Shown here one piece after another: positions 43,346 to 51,373 of a stretch of DNA of 64,000 bases. The notes under the pieces were generated by a model that saw only the letters and a list, made by a program, of their open reading frames with translations, ran no database searches and was not told the DNA's origin. A program made the translations under genes and the position numbers. Each line of letters starts with the position of its first letter. The stretch's first letter is position 1. Origin of the DNA: Mesonia sp. (GTDB lineage: Bacteria > Bacteroidota > Bacteroidia > Flavobacteriales > Flavobacteriaceae); the NCBI GenBank assembly GCA_012964435.1, contig DTTX01000026.1:1-64000 (forward strand), given 5' to 3'.

Positions 43346-43424
43346 CCTTCCGACTTATTTCGCTATCGCTACATAAGCCACCTTCCCTTTTGAGGGAAGG
43401 AAGTTTATAGTGATTGAAATAAAT
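43346..43424 (+). repeat. Repeat family C copy 2 with inverted loop
   Basis: Same orientation and nearly identical flanks as 43097-43178, but the hairpin at 43381-43400 is CCTTCCC-TTTTGA-GGGAAGG. This is the exact reverse complement of the hairpin in copy 1. Confidence 0.85.
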
Positions 43425-43465
43425 TCGCAAAACGTGAAAAATAAACCATAACTGAATCACCGAAA

Positions 43466-43546
43466 TATCCTGCAAGGTTTCTAAAACCTTGTAGGTATCC
43501 ATTTCAAAAAAAAACCTACAAGGTCAGAAATAGACCTTGCAGGAAT
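43466..43546. repeat. Repeat family E, nested palindrome
   Basis: TCCTGCAAGGT..ACCTTGTAGGT and ACCTACAAGGT..ACCTTGCAGGA face each other, so each half is a hairpin and the halves together form a larger dyad. I recall this word as frequent in Bacteroidota genomes. Confidence 0.75.
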
Positions 43547-43625
43547 GCTTAAAGGATAAAAAACAATACAAAATGTTCCACTCCTTTTAAACGAAAGCTA
43601 CCTGATACAACAGGGAAGGTTTCGC

Positions 43626-43726
43626 GTTAGGGATTGAGGCTTTGTTGGAGCTCTTTTTAAATTCCTGCCTACGCAGGAATTGAGAAAAGCGACTGCCGAA
43701 AGCCCGACCCGTAGGGGAACGCCCTA
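43626..43726 (-). repeat. Hairpin repeat, family B copy 3
   Basis: On the minus strand GCGTTCCCCTACGGGTCGGGCT opens the element and ATCCCTAACGC closes it. The core stem AATTCCTGC-GTAG-GCAGGAATT with imperfect outer arms differs from both other copies. It overlaps the last codon of the alanine dehydrogenase pseudogene. Confidence 0.75.
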
Positions 43727-44030
43727 AGAATGAACTTCTTCCCAACCGAAAGCTTCAGCAATGGGTTGATAAACGACTTTCCCTTTAATAATATTGAGTC
43801 CTTTAAAAAGTGCGGTGTTTTCTTTGCAAGCCATTTCCCAACCTTTTTCTGCCAAGCTAATTACGTAAGGCAAAGTCACGTTGGTCAACGCAACGGTAGA
43901 AGTGTGCGGAACGGCACCCGGCATATTGGCTACGCAGTAATGCACCACGTCTTCAATAATATAAATGGGATCTTCGTGCGTGGTGGCTTTGGTGGTTTCG
44001 ATACAACCGCCTTGGTCGACCGCTACATCG

Positions 44031-44064
44031 ACGATCACCGTACCTGAATCCATTTCTTTTAGCA
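44031..44064 (+). repeat. Source segment of the inverted insertion in ald
   Basis: These 34 bases belong to the intact C-terminal coding part (minus strand, LKEMDSGTVIV). Their reverse complement appears at 44494-44527. Flanking bases differ at both ends, so the match is exactly 34 bp. Confidence 0.92.
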
Positions 44065-44493
44065 TATCGCGAGTAATGAGTTTTGGGGCTTTTGCTCCCG
44101 GAATTAAAACACCACCAATAATTAAATCGTGGGTTTTAATGTGCTTGCGAATATTATATTCGTTAGAAAATTCGGTCACGACGTGGCTCGGCATAATGTC
44201 GTTTACGTAACGCAATCGATCCATATTAATATCGAGAATAGTAACGTGCGCACCTAAACCGGCGGCCATTTTTGCGGCTTGAATCCCGACAACTCCGGCA
44301 CCTAAGACCAAGACTTTACCCGGAGAAACTCCCGGAACTCCGCCTAGCAGCAAACCTTTACCTTTTACAGGTTTTTCTAAATATTTTGCTCCTTGCTGAA
44401 TTGACATTCTACCGGCAACTTCAGACATTGGAGTTAATAAAGGTAATTTACCGTTGGCATCTTGCACGGTTTCGTAAGCAATACATACCGATT

Positions 44494-44527
44494 TGCTAAA
44501 AGAAATGGATTCAGGTACGGTGATCGT
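44494..44527 (-). repeat. 34-bp templated insertion in ald
   Basis: Inverted copy of 44031-44064. On the minus strand the insert follows AGCA and itself ends in AGCA, so a 4-base microhomology marks the junction. Its length (34) shifts the frame by one. Confidence 0.92.
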
Positions 44528-44899
44528 TGCTATCGATCATGGCTTCGGTAAGTTCTTGATCGGCGGCAAAATGAAAATAAGTAAAAACGACCTGATCTTC
44601 TTTAATTAAATTGTATTCTTCAGGAATGGGCTCTTTTACTTTTACGATCATATCGCTTTCGGCATAAACCGCATCGATCGAAGGTAAAATTTGTGCTCCT
44701 ACTTGCTGGTAATCGTCATCTGAAAATCCGCTGGCAATCCCCGCGGTGGTTTGTACGTAAACCGTGTGATTTCGTTTAGTAAGTTCTAAAACTCCCGCAG
44801 GAGTCATCCCTACTCTACTTTCGTTGTTTTTAATTTCTTTAGGAACACCTACAATCATAACTGTAAATTTTAGTTTCCTAAAAATAAAATTAAATTAAA

Positions 44900-44942
44900 A
44901 AATAAGGGTGTTAAACTTAAAAAAGTTTAAAACACCCTTATC
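44900..44942 (-). terminator. Terminator of leuS
   Basis: A long imperfect hairpin (AAGGGTGTT..AACACCCTT with an inner AAACTT/AAGTTT stem) is followed by ATTTTTTAA on the minus strand. A second palindrome, CCCTAAATATTTAGGG, sits just at the leuS stop codon (44945-44960). Confidence 0.85.
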
Positions 44943-44961
44943 AACCCCTAAATATTTAGGG

Positions 44962-47900
44962 TTATTTTACAATATTTATAATTTTACCAGGAACAATGAT
45001 CACTTTTTTAGGGGTTGCCCCGTCTAATTGTTTTTTAGTACGCTCGTCGTTCATCACGATTTCTTCTAATTCGTCTTTGGAAAGATCTAGTGATAAATCC
45101 ATCGTGAAACGCATCTTCCCGTTGAAAGAAACCGGATAGGTTTTAGAGCTTTCTTTTAAATGTTTTTCTTCAAATTTTGGGTAAGTGGCAAATGCAACGC
45201 TGCCTTCATTCCCTAATTTGCTCCATAATTCTTCAGCAATGTGTGGCGCGTAAGGCGAAATTAAAACCGCTAAAGGTTCTAAAATCGCTTTTGAAGTACA
45301 TTTTTGGGAAGTCAACTCATTTACACAGATCATAAACGTAGAAACAGAAGTATTAAAGCTGAAGTTCTCAATATCTTCGGTAACTTTTTTGATGGTTTTA
45401 TGCAATGTTTTTAAGGAGTCTTTGCTTGGCTCGGCATCGGTCACCGCAAATTCTTCATTGTTGTGGTAAAGCTTCCATAGTTTTTTAAGGAAGTTATGCA
45501 CACCGGTGATTCCGGCAGTGTTCCAAGGTTTGGCTTGTTCTAGCGGACCTAAGAACATTTCGTACATACGAAGTGTGTCGGCGCCATAATCTACACAAAT
45601 ATCATCGGGATTGACCACGTTGAATTTTGATTTCGACATTTTTTCGACTTCGCGACCTACGATATATTTCCCGTTTTCTTCGGTAATAAATTCAGCATCT
45701 TCAAATTCTGCTCGCCAGTTTTTAAAACCTTCAATATCTAATTCATTGGAAGTATTCACTAGAGAAACGTCGGTGTGAATTGGAGAAATAGTTATTTTAT
45801 CAAATCTATATATCTCCCCTACACCGTCATCTTTACCATCTAAAATTTTATAATCTGATTCTATTTTTCGAATCTTTTCTTCAATTTTTTGGACTAAGCT
45901 ATTTCTACTTTGATAAGATGAAGAAAAACTTTCACCTAACTCTTCAAAAAAGGATTTGGAAACATAAATTGATGGGTACTCCGAATTATTTAATCTAGTT
46001 TTTAAATCTAAATTTTCATTTTCATTAGTCCTCTTTGTTGCGTACAATAAATTTATCCTATAAACAAAAGCACTTTCTCCCAAAATCATTCCTTGGTTGA
46101 TGAGCTTTTTAAAAGGCTCTTCTACGGGAGCAAAACCACGATCTTTTAAAAATTTTGTCCAGAAACGTGCGTATAGTAAATGTCCGGTAGCATGCTCGCT
46201 TCCGCCAATATATAAATCTACATTTTGCCAATAGTTTAAAGCTTCCAGTGAAGCGAAAACCTCATCGCGTTTTTCATCTTCCATATAACGGAAGAAATAC
46301 CATGAGCTTCCTGCCCAACCCGGCATCGTATTCAGTTCTAAAGGAAAAACAGTTTTATCATCGATCAACTCGTTGCTTACCACTTGGTTCTTTTCGGTAT
46401 CCCAAGCCCAAACATCGGCACGACCTAATGGCGGCTCGCCTTCTTCAGTAGGAAGGTATTTTTCAACTTCCGGTAATTGAATTGGCAAATAAGCAGCGTC
46501 AATCATTTTCGGCATTCCGTTAACGTAATACACCGGGAAAGGTTCTCCCCAATAACGTTGGCGACTAAATACCGCATCACGTAAACGATAATTGGTTTTC
46601 CCTCTACCTTGACCGATTTGTTCTAATTCAAAAATCGCTCGCTTTAAAGCTTTTTTATACGGAAAATCATTTAAGAAATCTGAATTTGCGATCACGGTTC
46701 CGTCTTTATCGGCGTGTGCAGCTTCAGAAATATCAACGTCTTTAAAAATGTTTTTGATCGGAATATCGAAGTGTTTTGCAAAATCAAAATCACGCTGATC
46801 GCCACAAGGCACGGCCATTACCGCTCCGGTTCCGTAGCTTGCCAACACATAATCACCAATCCAAATTGGCACCGGTTCTTTGGTAAACGGATGCTCGGCA
46901 TAAGCGCCGGTAAATACTCCGGAAATGGTTTTTACATCGGCCATTCGTTCACGCTCACTACGTTTGGCAGTCGCTTCTACATAAGCTTCCACCGCTTCTT
47001 TTTGCTCAGGAGTTGTAATTTTTGAAACCAATTCGTGCTCTGGAGCTAAGGTCATAAACGTTACTCCAAAAATCGTATCGGGACGCGTGGTAAATACTTC
47101 AATTATATCTTGATGATCGTTCACGTTAAAAGTTACTGACGCTCCTACCGATTTTCCGATCCAGTTGCGCTGGCTTTCTTTTAAACTATCGGTCCAATCG
47201 ATATCATTTAAACCTTGAAGCAAACGTTCTGCATAGGCAGAAATTCGCATACTCCATTGTTTCATTTTTTTACGAACTACAGGATAACCGCCACGTTCTG
47301 AAACGCCATTCACGATCTCGTCGTTTGCTAACACCGTACCTAGTTGGGGGCACCAATTTACTTCTGTTTCCGCTAGGTAGGTTAATCTATATTTTAAAAG
47401 AATTTCTTCTTGTTCTTTTTCTGAAAATGCATTCCACGCTTCCGCAGAAAATTCATTTACATCATCATCGCAAGCTGCTTTTACCTGAGCATTTCCTTCC
47501 GCAGCAAAAAGTTCAACTAAGGTTGAAATTGGTTTTGCTTTGCCTTCTGCTACATCGTACCAACTTTCAAAAAGCTGAATGAAGATCCACTGCGTCCATT
47601 GGTAATAATCAGGATTACTGGTTCTTACTTCTCGGCTCCAATCGAACGAAAAACCTATTTTATCTAATTGCTCACGGTAACGTGCAATATTAGTTTTGGT
47701 CGTAATCGCCGGATGTTGCCCGGTTTGTATTGCATATTGCTCTGCCGGCAACCCAAACGAATCGTAACCTTGCGGATGCAATACATTAAAACCTTGATGT
47801 CTTTTAAAACGTGCGTAAATGTCGCTCGCGATATACCCTAACGGATGCCCCACGTGCAAACCTGCTCCCGATGGATAAGGAAACATATCTAGCACATAAA

Positions 47901-47997
47901 ATTTCTCTTTATCACTGTGATTGGTAGCTTTAAAAGTTTGGTGTTCTGCCCAATGTTTTTGCCATTTGGCTTCGATCTCGTTAAAGTTGTAGCTCAT
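44962..47997 (-). CDS. leuS: Leucyl-tRNA synthetase with an extra internal segment
   Basis: A 1011-residue class I synthetase. The HIGH-type motif is HVGHP near residue 47 and the KMSKS motif lies near 786. The editing domain is present (TTRPDTIFGVTFMTLAPEH). Family members I know from related genomes are near 920-950 residues. The surplus lies at about 648-735: charged, partly coiled text such as NSLVQKIEEKIRKIESDYK, between ESAFVYR and PIHTDVS, where relatives have a short stretch. The base composition there looks richer in A and T than the flanks. A perfect -7 box is upstream. Confidence 0.96.
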   Translation of the reverse strand: MSYNFNEIEAKWQKHWAEHQTFKATNHSDKEKFYVLDMFPYPSGAGLHVGHPLGYIASDIYARFKRHQGFNVLHPQGYDSFGLPAEQYAIQTGQHPAITTKTNIARYREQLDKIGFSFDWSREVRTSNPDYYQWTQWIFIQLFESWYDVAEGKAKPISTLVELFAAEGNAQVKAACDDDVNEFSAEAWNAFSEKEQEEILLKYRLTYLAETEVNWCPQLGTVLANDEIVNGVSERGGYPVVRKKMKQWSMRISAYAERLLQGLNDIDWTDSLKESQRNWIGKSVGASVTFNVNDHQDIIEVFTTRPDTIFGVTFMTLAPEHELVSKITTPEQKEAVEAYVEATAKRSERERMADVKTISGVFTGAYAEHPFTKEPVPIWIGDYVLASYGTGAVMAVPCGDQRDFDFAKHFDIPIKNIFKDVDISEAAHADKDGTVIANSDFLNDFPYKKALKRAIFELEQIGQGRGKTNYRLRDAVFSRQRYWGEPFPVYYVNGMPKMIDAAYLPIQLPEVEKYLPTEEGEPPLGRADVWAWDTEKNQVVSNELIDDKTVFPLELNTMPGWAGSSWYFFRYMEDEKRDEVFASLEALNYWQNVDLYIGGSEHATGHLLYARFWTKFLKDRGFAPVEEPFKKLINQGMILGESAFVYRINLLYATKRTNENENLDLKTRLNNSEYPSIYVSKSFFEELGESFSSSYQSRNSLVQKIEEKIRKIESDYKILDGKDDGVGEIYRFDKITISPIHTDVSLVNTSNELDIEGFKNWRAEFEDAEFITEENGKYIVGREVEKMSKSKFNVVNPDDICVDYGADTLRMYEMFLGPLEQAKPWNTAGITGVHNFLKKLWKLYHNNEEFAVTDAEPSKDSLKTLHKTIKKVTEDIENFSFNTSVSTFMICVNELTSQKCTSKAILEPLAVLISPYAPHIAEELWSKLGNEGSVAFATYPKFEEKHLKESSKTYPVSFNGKMRFTMDLSLDLSKDELEEIVMNDERTKKQLDGATPKKVIIVPGKIINIVK

Positions 47998-48041
47998 TTT
48001 TAAATATTTTCGCGGTTACGAATGCTGAATTTTTTGAAGGG

Positions 48042-48049
48042 CAAAAGTA
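48042..48049 (-). promoter_or_regulatory. -7 box of leuS
   Basis: TACTTTTG on the minus strand, perfect TAnnTTTG, 44 bases before the leuS ATG. Confidence 0.65.
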
Positions 48050-48140
48050 CCATTAATGTACGAAAATGAAAAGTTTAGACGTTTTAAAGACGAGCGTTTA
48101 ATTTACTTTTTTATTTTTACAAAAAACATGTGCGGTATAT

Positions 48141-49019
48141 ATGAGTTCTTCTTTTGAAAGATATCAGAAAAGACGATTGATCTCGTCTTACTTTTCGGTC
48201 GTGATCAGTATTTCTTTAGTCCTATTTTTATTAGGCATTTTAGGGATTTTAGTATTGAACACAAAAAAAGTTGCCGATCACTTTAAAGAGCAAATCGCGC
48301 TTACCGTATTTTTAAAAGATACCGCGAAAGAAGTAGAGATCGATCAGCTTGAGAAAAGTTTAGCCTTGGCAGATTACACCAAAAGCACGCGATTTATTTC
48401 TAAAGAAGATGCTGCCAAACAGCATAGCGAAGAGATTGGAGAAAATTTTATGGACTTTCTAGGCTATAATCCACTACAAAATTCGATCGATGTTTTTTTC
48501 AATGCCGATTATGTTTCTGAAACGCAAATCGCAGAAATTTCTCGTGATCTTTCTCAAAAAGATTTCGTTGACGATGTGGTTTACGACAAACCCTTAATTG
48601 CTTTGCTTAATGATAATGTAAAACGCATTAGCTTCTGGATTTTAGTGGTTAGCGGTATTTTCTTATTTATCGCCGTGTTGCTGATTAATAGCTCTATTCG
48701 ACTTTCGGTATATTCTAAACGTTTTACCATCAAAACAATGCAAATGGTAGGTGCTACTAAAGGTTTTATTCGCCGACCATTTATTTGGAAAAGTGTTCGC
48801 TTAGGACTTATCGGGGCCATTTTAGCTTTAGGCGGAATGGCAGCTGTACTTTATTATGTTAACCAAAGCTTCCCGGAGCTTAATTTATTAGCCGATAGAA
48901 ATCTATTAATTGCACTTTTTGCGGCAGTATTCTTAATCGGAATTGTGATTAGCTGGATTAGTACATTCTTTGCTACACAACGTTTCTTAAATCTACAAAC
49001 CGACGAGCTTTATTATTAA
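48141..49019 (+). CDS. ftsX: Cell division protein FtsX
   Basis: A 292-residue inner-membrane protein of the FtsX family. A first membrane segment near 20-42 precedes an extracellular loop of about 120 residues, then three more segments (near 172-192, 221-243, 258-281). FtsX pairs with the ATPase FtsE to steer cell-wall hydrolases at division; ftsE is not in the window. Related genomes, as I recall, have DUF3098 directly next, but here two small genes lie between. Confidence 0.93.
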   Translation: MSSSFERYQKRRLISSYFSVVISISLVLFLLGILGILVLNTKKVADHFKEQIALTVFLKDTAKEVEIDQLEKSLALADYTKSTRFISKEDAAKQHSEEIGENFMDFLGYNPLQNSIDVFFNADYVSETQIAEISRDLSQKDFVDDVVYDKPLIALLNDNVKRISFWILVVSGIFLFIAVLLINSSIRLSVYSKRFTIKTMQMVGATKGFIRRPFIWKSVRLGLIGAILALGGMAAVLYYVNQSFPELNLLADRNLLIALFAAVFLIGIVISWISTFFATQRFLNLQTDELYY

Positions 49020-49046
49020 AGTATTATCTTTATAAAAAAGAGTCTT

Positions 49047-49256
49047 ATGGAAACTTTTGAAATCAAAAAAGAATTGCATTCAATCATAGATTCTGGCAAC
49101 GATAAATTTGTAAAGAACTTCTATAGAATTGCAAAAAGCTATTTACAGCAATTAGAACAAGATCAAATGATACTTGAAGGCGAAAAAGATATTAAAGCCG
49201 GCAAAGTACATAGCCAAGATGAAGTTCAGAAAATGATTGAGAGTTGGATGAAGTAA
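49047..49256 (+). CDS. Antitoxin of a ParE-type pair
   Basis: A 69-residue acidic-basic helical protein without membrane segments, ending in KVHSQDEVQKMIESWMK. The short tail KVHSQDEV..MIESW is common in Bacteroidota antitoxins that precede RelE/ParE toxins. Its last 13 bases overlap the toxin gene. It should bind and block the toxin and repress the promoter of the pair. Confidence 0.75.
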   Translation: METFEIKKELHSIIDSGNDKFVKNFYRIAKSYLQQLEQDQMILEGEKDIKAGKVHSQDEVQKMIESWMK

Positions 49257-49567
49257 CAAAACCTGTCGTTTGGACTTCTCGCGCCACGAAAGATTTGGAA
49301 AAAACTGCTCAATCTTATATTGATTTTTACGGAAAAGAAAAAGCGCTCCAACTACTAACTGAAATTAGAAAGAGTACCGAAATTCTTGAAAAACCTAACG
49401 GAAAATTTTCTAAAATTGGTGCTATCGATGAAAGTTTTGCACATCTAAAAAGAAAATATCGAAAATTAATTTCTCATAATTGTAAAATAACTTACCGTAT
49501 CGGTGAGCAATATATTTACATAATTCGAGTTTTTGATACCAGACAAAACCCAACTAAAAATAAATAA
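49244..49567 (+). CDS. RelE/ParE-family toxin
   Basis: A 107-residue basic protein of the RelE/ParE fold: WTSRATKDLEKTAQSYIDFYG near the start and the core KYRKLISHNCKITYRIGEQYIYIIRVFDTRQNP at the end (only parts quoted as signature: ISHNCKITYRI, IIRVFDTRQNP). Overlap with the preceding antitoxin and the order antitoxin-toxin fit a type II system. The target (gyrase or ribosome) cannot be told. Confidence 0.85.
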   Translation: MDEVTKPVVWTSRATKDLEKTAQSYIDFYGKEKALQLLTEIRKSTEILEKPNGKFSKIGAIDESFAHLKRKYRKLISHNCKITYRIGEQYIYIIRVFDTRQNPTKNK

Positions 49568-49584
49568 TTACTTTTGCGATCACT

Positions 49585-49845
49585 ATGGGAGAACAAAAAC
49601 GTAAACAAGAACAAAAGCCGGAACCTTATTTTATTTTCGAAAAGAAAAATTACCAGGTGATGTTAATAGGAATAGCCGTTATCGCGCTTGGATTTTTATT
49701 GATGGCCGGCGGTGGTAGTGATGATCCAGAAGTTTTTAATCCGGAGATTTACAGTTGGCGAAGAATTAGACTTGCTCCCATGCTAGTTTTACTCGGTTTT
49801 GGGATTGAAGTTTACGCGATCCTACTAAATCCGAAGAAAAAATAA
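49585..49845 (+). CDS. DUF3098 membrane protein
   Basis: An 86-residue protein with two hydrophobic segments (near 24-42 and 64-82), recognised as DUF3098 by GFLLMAGGGSDDPEVFNPEIY. Its stop codon shares one base with the start of uppP, so both are translated together. It regularly accompanies ftsX and uppP in Bacteroidota, suggesting a role around cell-wall synthesis, but nothing is known. Confidence 0.9.
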   Translation: MGEQKRKQEQKPEPYFIFEKKNYQVMLIGIAVIALGFLLMAGGGSDDPEVFNPEIYSWRRIRLAPMLVLLGFGIEVYAILLNPKKK

Positions 49846-50633
49846 TGGATGTTCTAGACGCTCTAATCCTTGGGATTATTCAAGGATTAACTGAATTTCT
49901 TCCGGTCTCTTCTAGCGGACATTTAGAATTAGGAAAAGCCATTTTAGGAGACAACAGTATTCCTGAAGAATCCCTAATGTTTACTGTAGTAATGCATTTT
50001 GCAACTGCTTTAAGTACCATCGTCATTTTTAGAAAAGACATTTGGGAAATTTTACGCGGCTTACTTCAATTTAAATGGAACCAAGAAACACAATTCTCTT
50101 TAAAGATCATTATTTCGATGATTCCTGCTGCGATCGTGGGCATCTTATTCGAAGAACAACTTGAACAATTATTTGGCGGCAGCGTTTTACTCGTTGGTTT
50201 TATGCTCATTATTACCGCGCTTTTACTTTGGCTCGCCGATAAAGCTAAAAACACAGGAAAACCGGTAAGTTACTCCAATGCATTTGTGATCGGTGTTGCG
50301 CAAGCCATCGCTTTGTTACCGGGTATTTCTAGAAGTGGCTCTACGATTTCAACCTCGGTTTTATTTGGAAACGACAAAACTAAAGCGGCACGTTTTTCAT
50401 TTTTAATGGTTGTCCCTTTAATTTTAGGAAAAATTGCCAAAGACCTTCTAGACGGTGAACTTACGCATACCGGAAATAGCACCGGACTTATCGTTGGTTT
50501 TATCGCTGCGTTTGTCTCAGGTCTTTTTGCGTGTACTTGGATGATTTCCTTAGTAAGAAAAAGCAAACTGAGTTATTTTGCAATCTATTGCTTGATCGTT
50601 GGCGTGATTGCGATTATCGTAAGTTATTCTTAG
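49845..50633 (+). CDS. uppP: Undecaprenyl-diphosphate phosphatase
   Basis: A 262-residue inner-membrane enzyme with about eight hydrophobic segments. The two active-site signatures are GLTEFLPVSSSGHLEL near residues 15-30 and PGISRSGSTIS near 160. It dephosphorylates undecaprenyl diphosphate so that the lipid carrier can be reused in peptidoglycan synthesis. It overlaps DUF3098 by one base. Confidence 0.97.
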   Translation: MDVLDALILGIIQGLTEFLPVSSSGHLELGKAILGDNSIPEESLMFTVVMHFATALSTIVIFRKDIWEILRGLLQFKWNQETQFSLKIIISMIPAAIVGILFEEQLEQLFGGSVLLVGFMLIITALLLWLADKAKNTGKPVSYSNAFVIGVAQAIALLPGISRSGSTISTSVLFGNDKTKAARFSFLMVVPLILGKIAKDLLDGELTHTGNSTGLIVGFIAAFVSGLFACTWMISLVRKSKLSYFAIYCLIVGVIAIIVSYS

Positions 50634-50660
50634 ATCTCTTTTTCTAAAGAATTAGTGTAC

Positions 50661-51158
50661 TTAATAAACACTTTTATATATTTCTTTTGTCTTTAGTTTT
50701 CTCATACTTGAAAGTAAGTACGCTAAACCGTCGTATTCTGATTGGCAGTAACTAAATTCAGTTTCTTCTAAATTATTTATACACATATTGAAATAATAAC
50801 CGGTTCCTCCGGCAATACCTCCACACATTTTAGTCGATTTTTTTGAATTCGTCTCGAACTGCTCTATTATTTCTATAATATTTTCATATTCCCCTAGAAA
50901 AACCTCTGCTTTACCTTTATCTCCATAATGAACATGTGTAAAATAGAATTTCTTATCAGAAGCTTCGACACTAATTCTACCTCGAAAATGTCCCAAACAA
51001 CCTTCTGCCCCTTTATAATTGATAACAATACTTAATGAATCAGAATTTAAGAATTCTCGACTTATTATCTTAGAATAATCTTTACGTGCTTCTTTGGCTG
51101 AATTACAAGAAAACGAGATAATAGTTAATATGGCAAATATTAATTTGATGAATTTCAT
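50661..51158 (-). CDS. Hypothetical lipoprotein
   Basis: A 165-residue protein with lipobox SFSCNS (Cys 18). I do not recognise a family. The mature part has five or so Cys, among them GCLGHF near 54, KMCGGIAGGTGYYFNMC near 111-127 and YCQSEYDG near 137, which could form disulfides outside the inner membrane. It lies between uppP and truB on the opposite strand, with a mini-protein frame beyond it. Confidence 0.65.
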   Translation of the reverse strand: MKFIKLIFAILTIISFSCNSAKEARKDYSKIISREFLNSDSLSIVINYKGAEGCLGHFRGRISVEASDKKFYFTHVHYGDKGKAEVFLGEYENIIEIIEQFETNSKKSTKMCGGIAGGTGYYFNMCINNLEETEFSYCQSEYDGLAYLLSSMRKLKTKEIYKSVY

Positions 51159-51171
51159 TTAAAAATATTGG

Positions 51172-51279
51172 CTATAAAACTCCAGTTTCTACTGCGGTCC
51201 AAATTAGAATCCCGAGAGCAATATCGACAAGAAAAATTCCCCACAACAATTTGTGTTTATTTTGAAATAGTTTTTTCAT
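51172..51279 (-). CDS. Possible 35-residue membrane mini-protein
   Basis: From ATG 51279 the frame reads MKKLFQNKHKLLWGIFL and continues with one hydrophobic helix (VDIALGILIWTAV) to a stop at 51172. An ATG three codons earlier (51288) is also possible. Positive residues before one helix fit a single-pass inner-membrane peptide. A TAACTTTA box (one mismatch) lies 14 bases beyond the upstream ATG. No family is recognised and no search was possible. Confidence 0.45.
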   Translation of the reverse strand: MKKLFQNKHKLLWGIFLVDIALGILIWTAVETGVL

Positions 51280-51373
51280 CTGAAACATTTTAAGAATTAC
51301 CTAAAGTTACAAAAATGAATTTGTTTTGTAAATAGCGTTGAAAAGTTCATCTTTGGGGCGAAATTAGAACTCT

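Larger units (their letters stand above)
43051..43625. repeat. Dense palindromic repeat region, no gene seen
   Basis: Between the zinc peptidase and alanine dehydrogenase genes there is no credible open frame. The DNA is a series of palindromic elements, listed separately, joined by short AT-rich text. Confidence 0.8.
43724..44858 (-). pseudogene. ald: Alanine dehydrogenase broken by a 34-bp inverted insertion
   Basis: Two frames together make one alanine dehydrogenase. The N-terminal part (44511-44858) starts MIVGVPKEIKNNESRVG and runs to EAMIDS, then reads into NDHRT and a stop. The C-terminal part resumes as KSVCIAYETVQDANGK and has MSEVAGRMSIQQGAKYLEK and the NAD loop VLVLGAGVVGIQAAKMAAG. 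Removing 34 bases at 44494-44527 joins them in frame and gives 366 residues, about the usual length. The insert is an exact inverted copy of 44031-44064 in the same gene. The enzyme interconverts alanine and pyruvate with NAD; as read it would be inactive. Confidence 0.9.

Noticed and set aside
43051..43720. Insertion sequence remnants in the palindrome patch
   Set aside because: No transposase frame or target-site duplications; elements look like small palindromic repeats.
44031..44527. Invertible switch (phase variation) between the 34-bp inverted repeats in ald
   Set aside because: Flipping the segment between them would still leave the 34-bp insert and would reverse coding text, so no orientation restores the gene; a one-off insertion fits better.
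43724..44858. Two separate genes in place of one broken ald
   Set aside because: The halves match consecutive parts of one alanine dehydrogenase and rejoin in frame once the 34-bp insert is removed.
45790..46055. Intein in leuS
   Set aside because: The extra segment is only about 65 residues longer than expected and lacks intein splice motifs (N-terminal Cys/Ser block and C-terminal HN).
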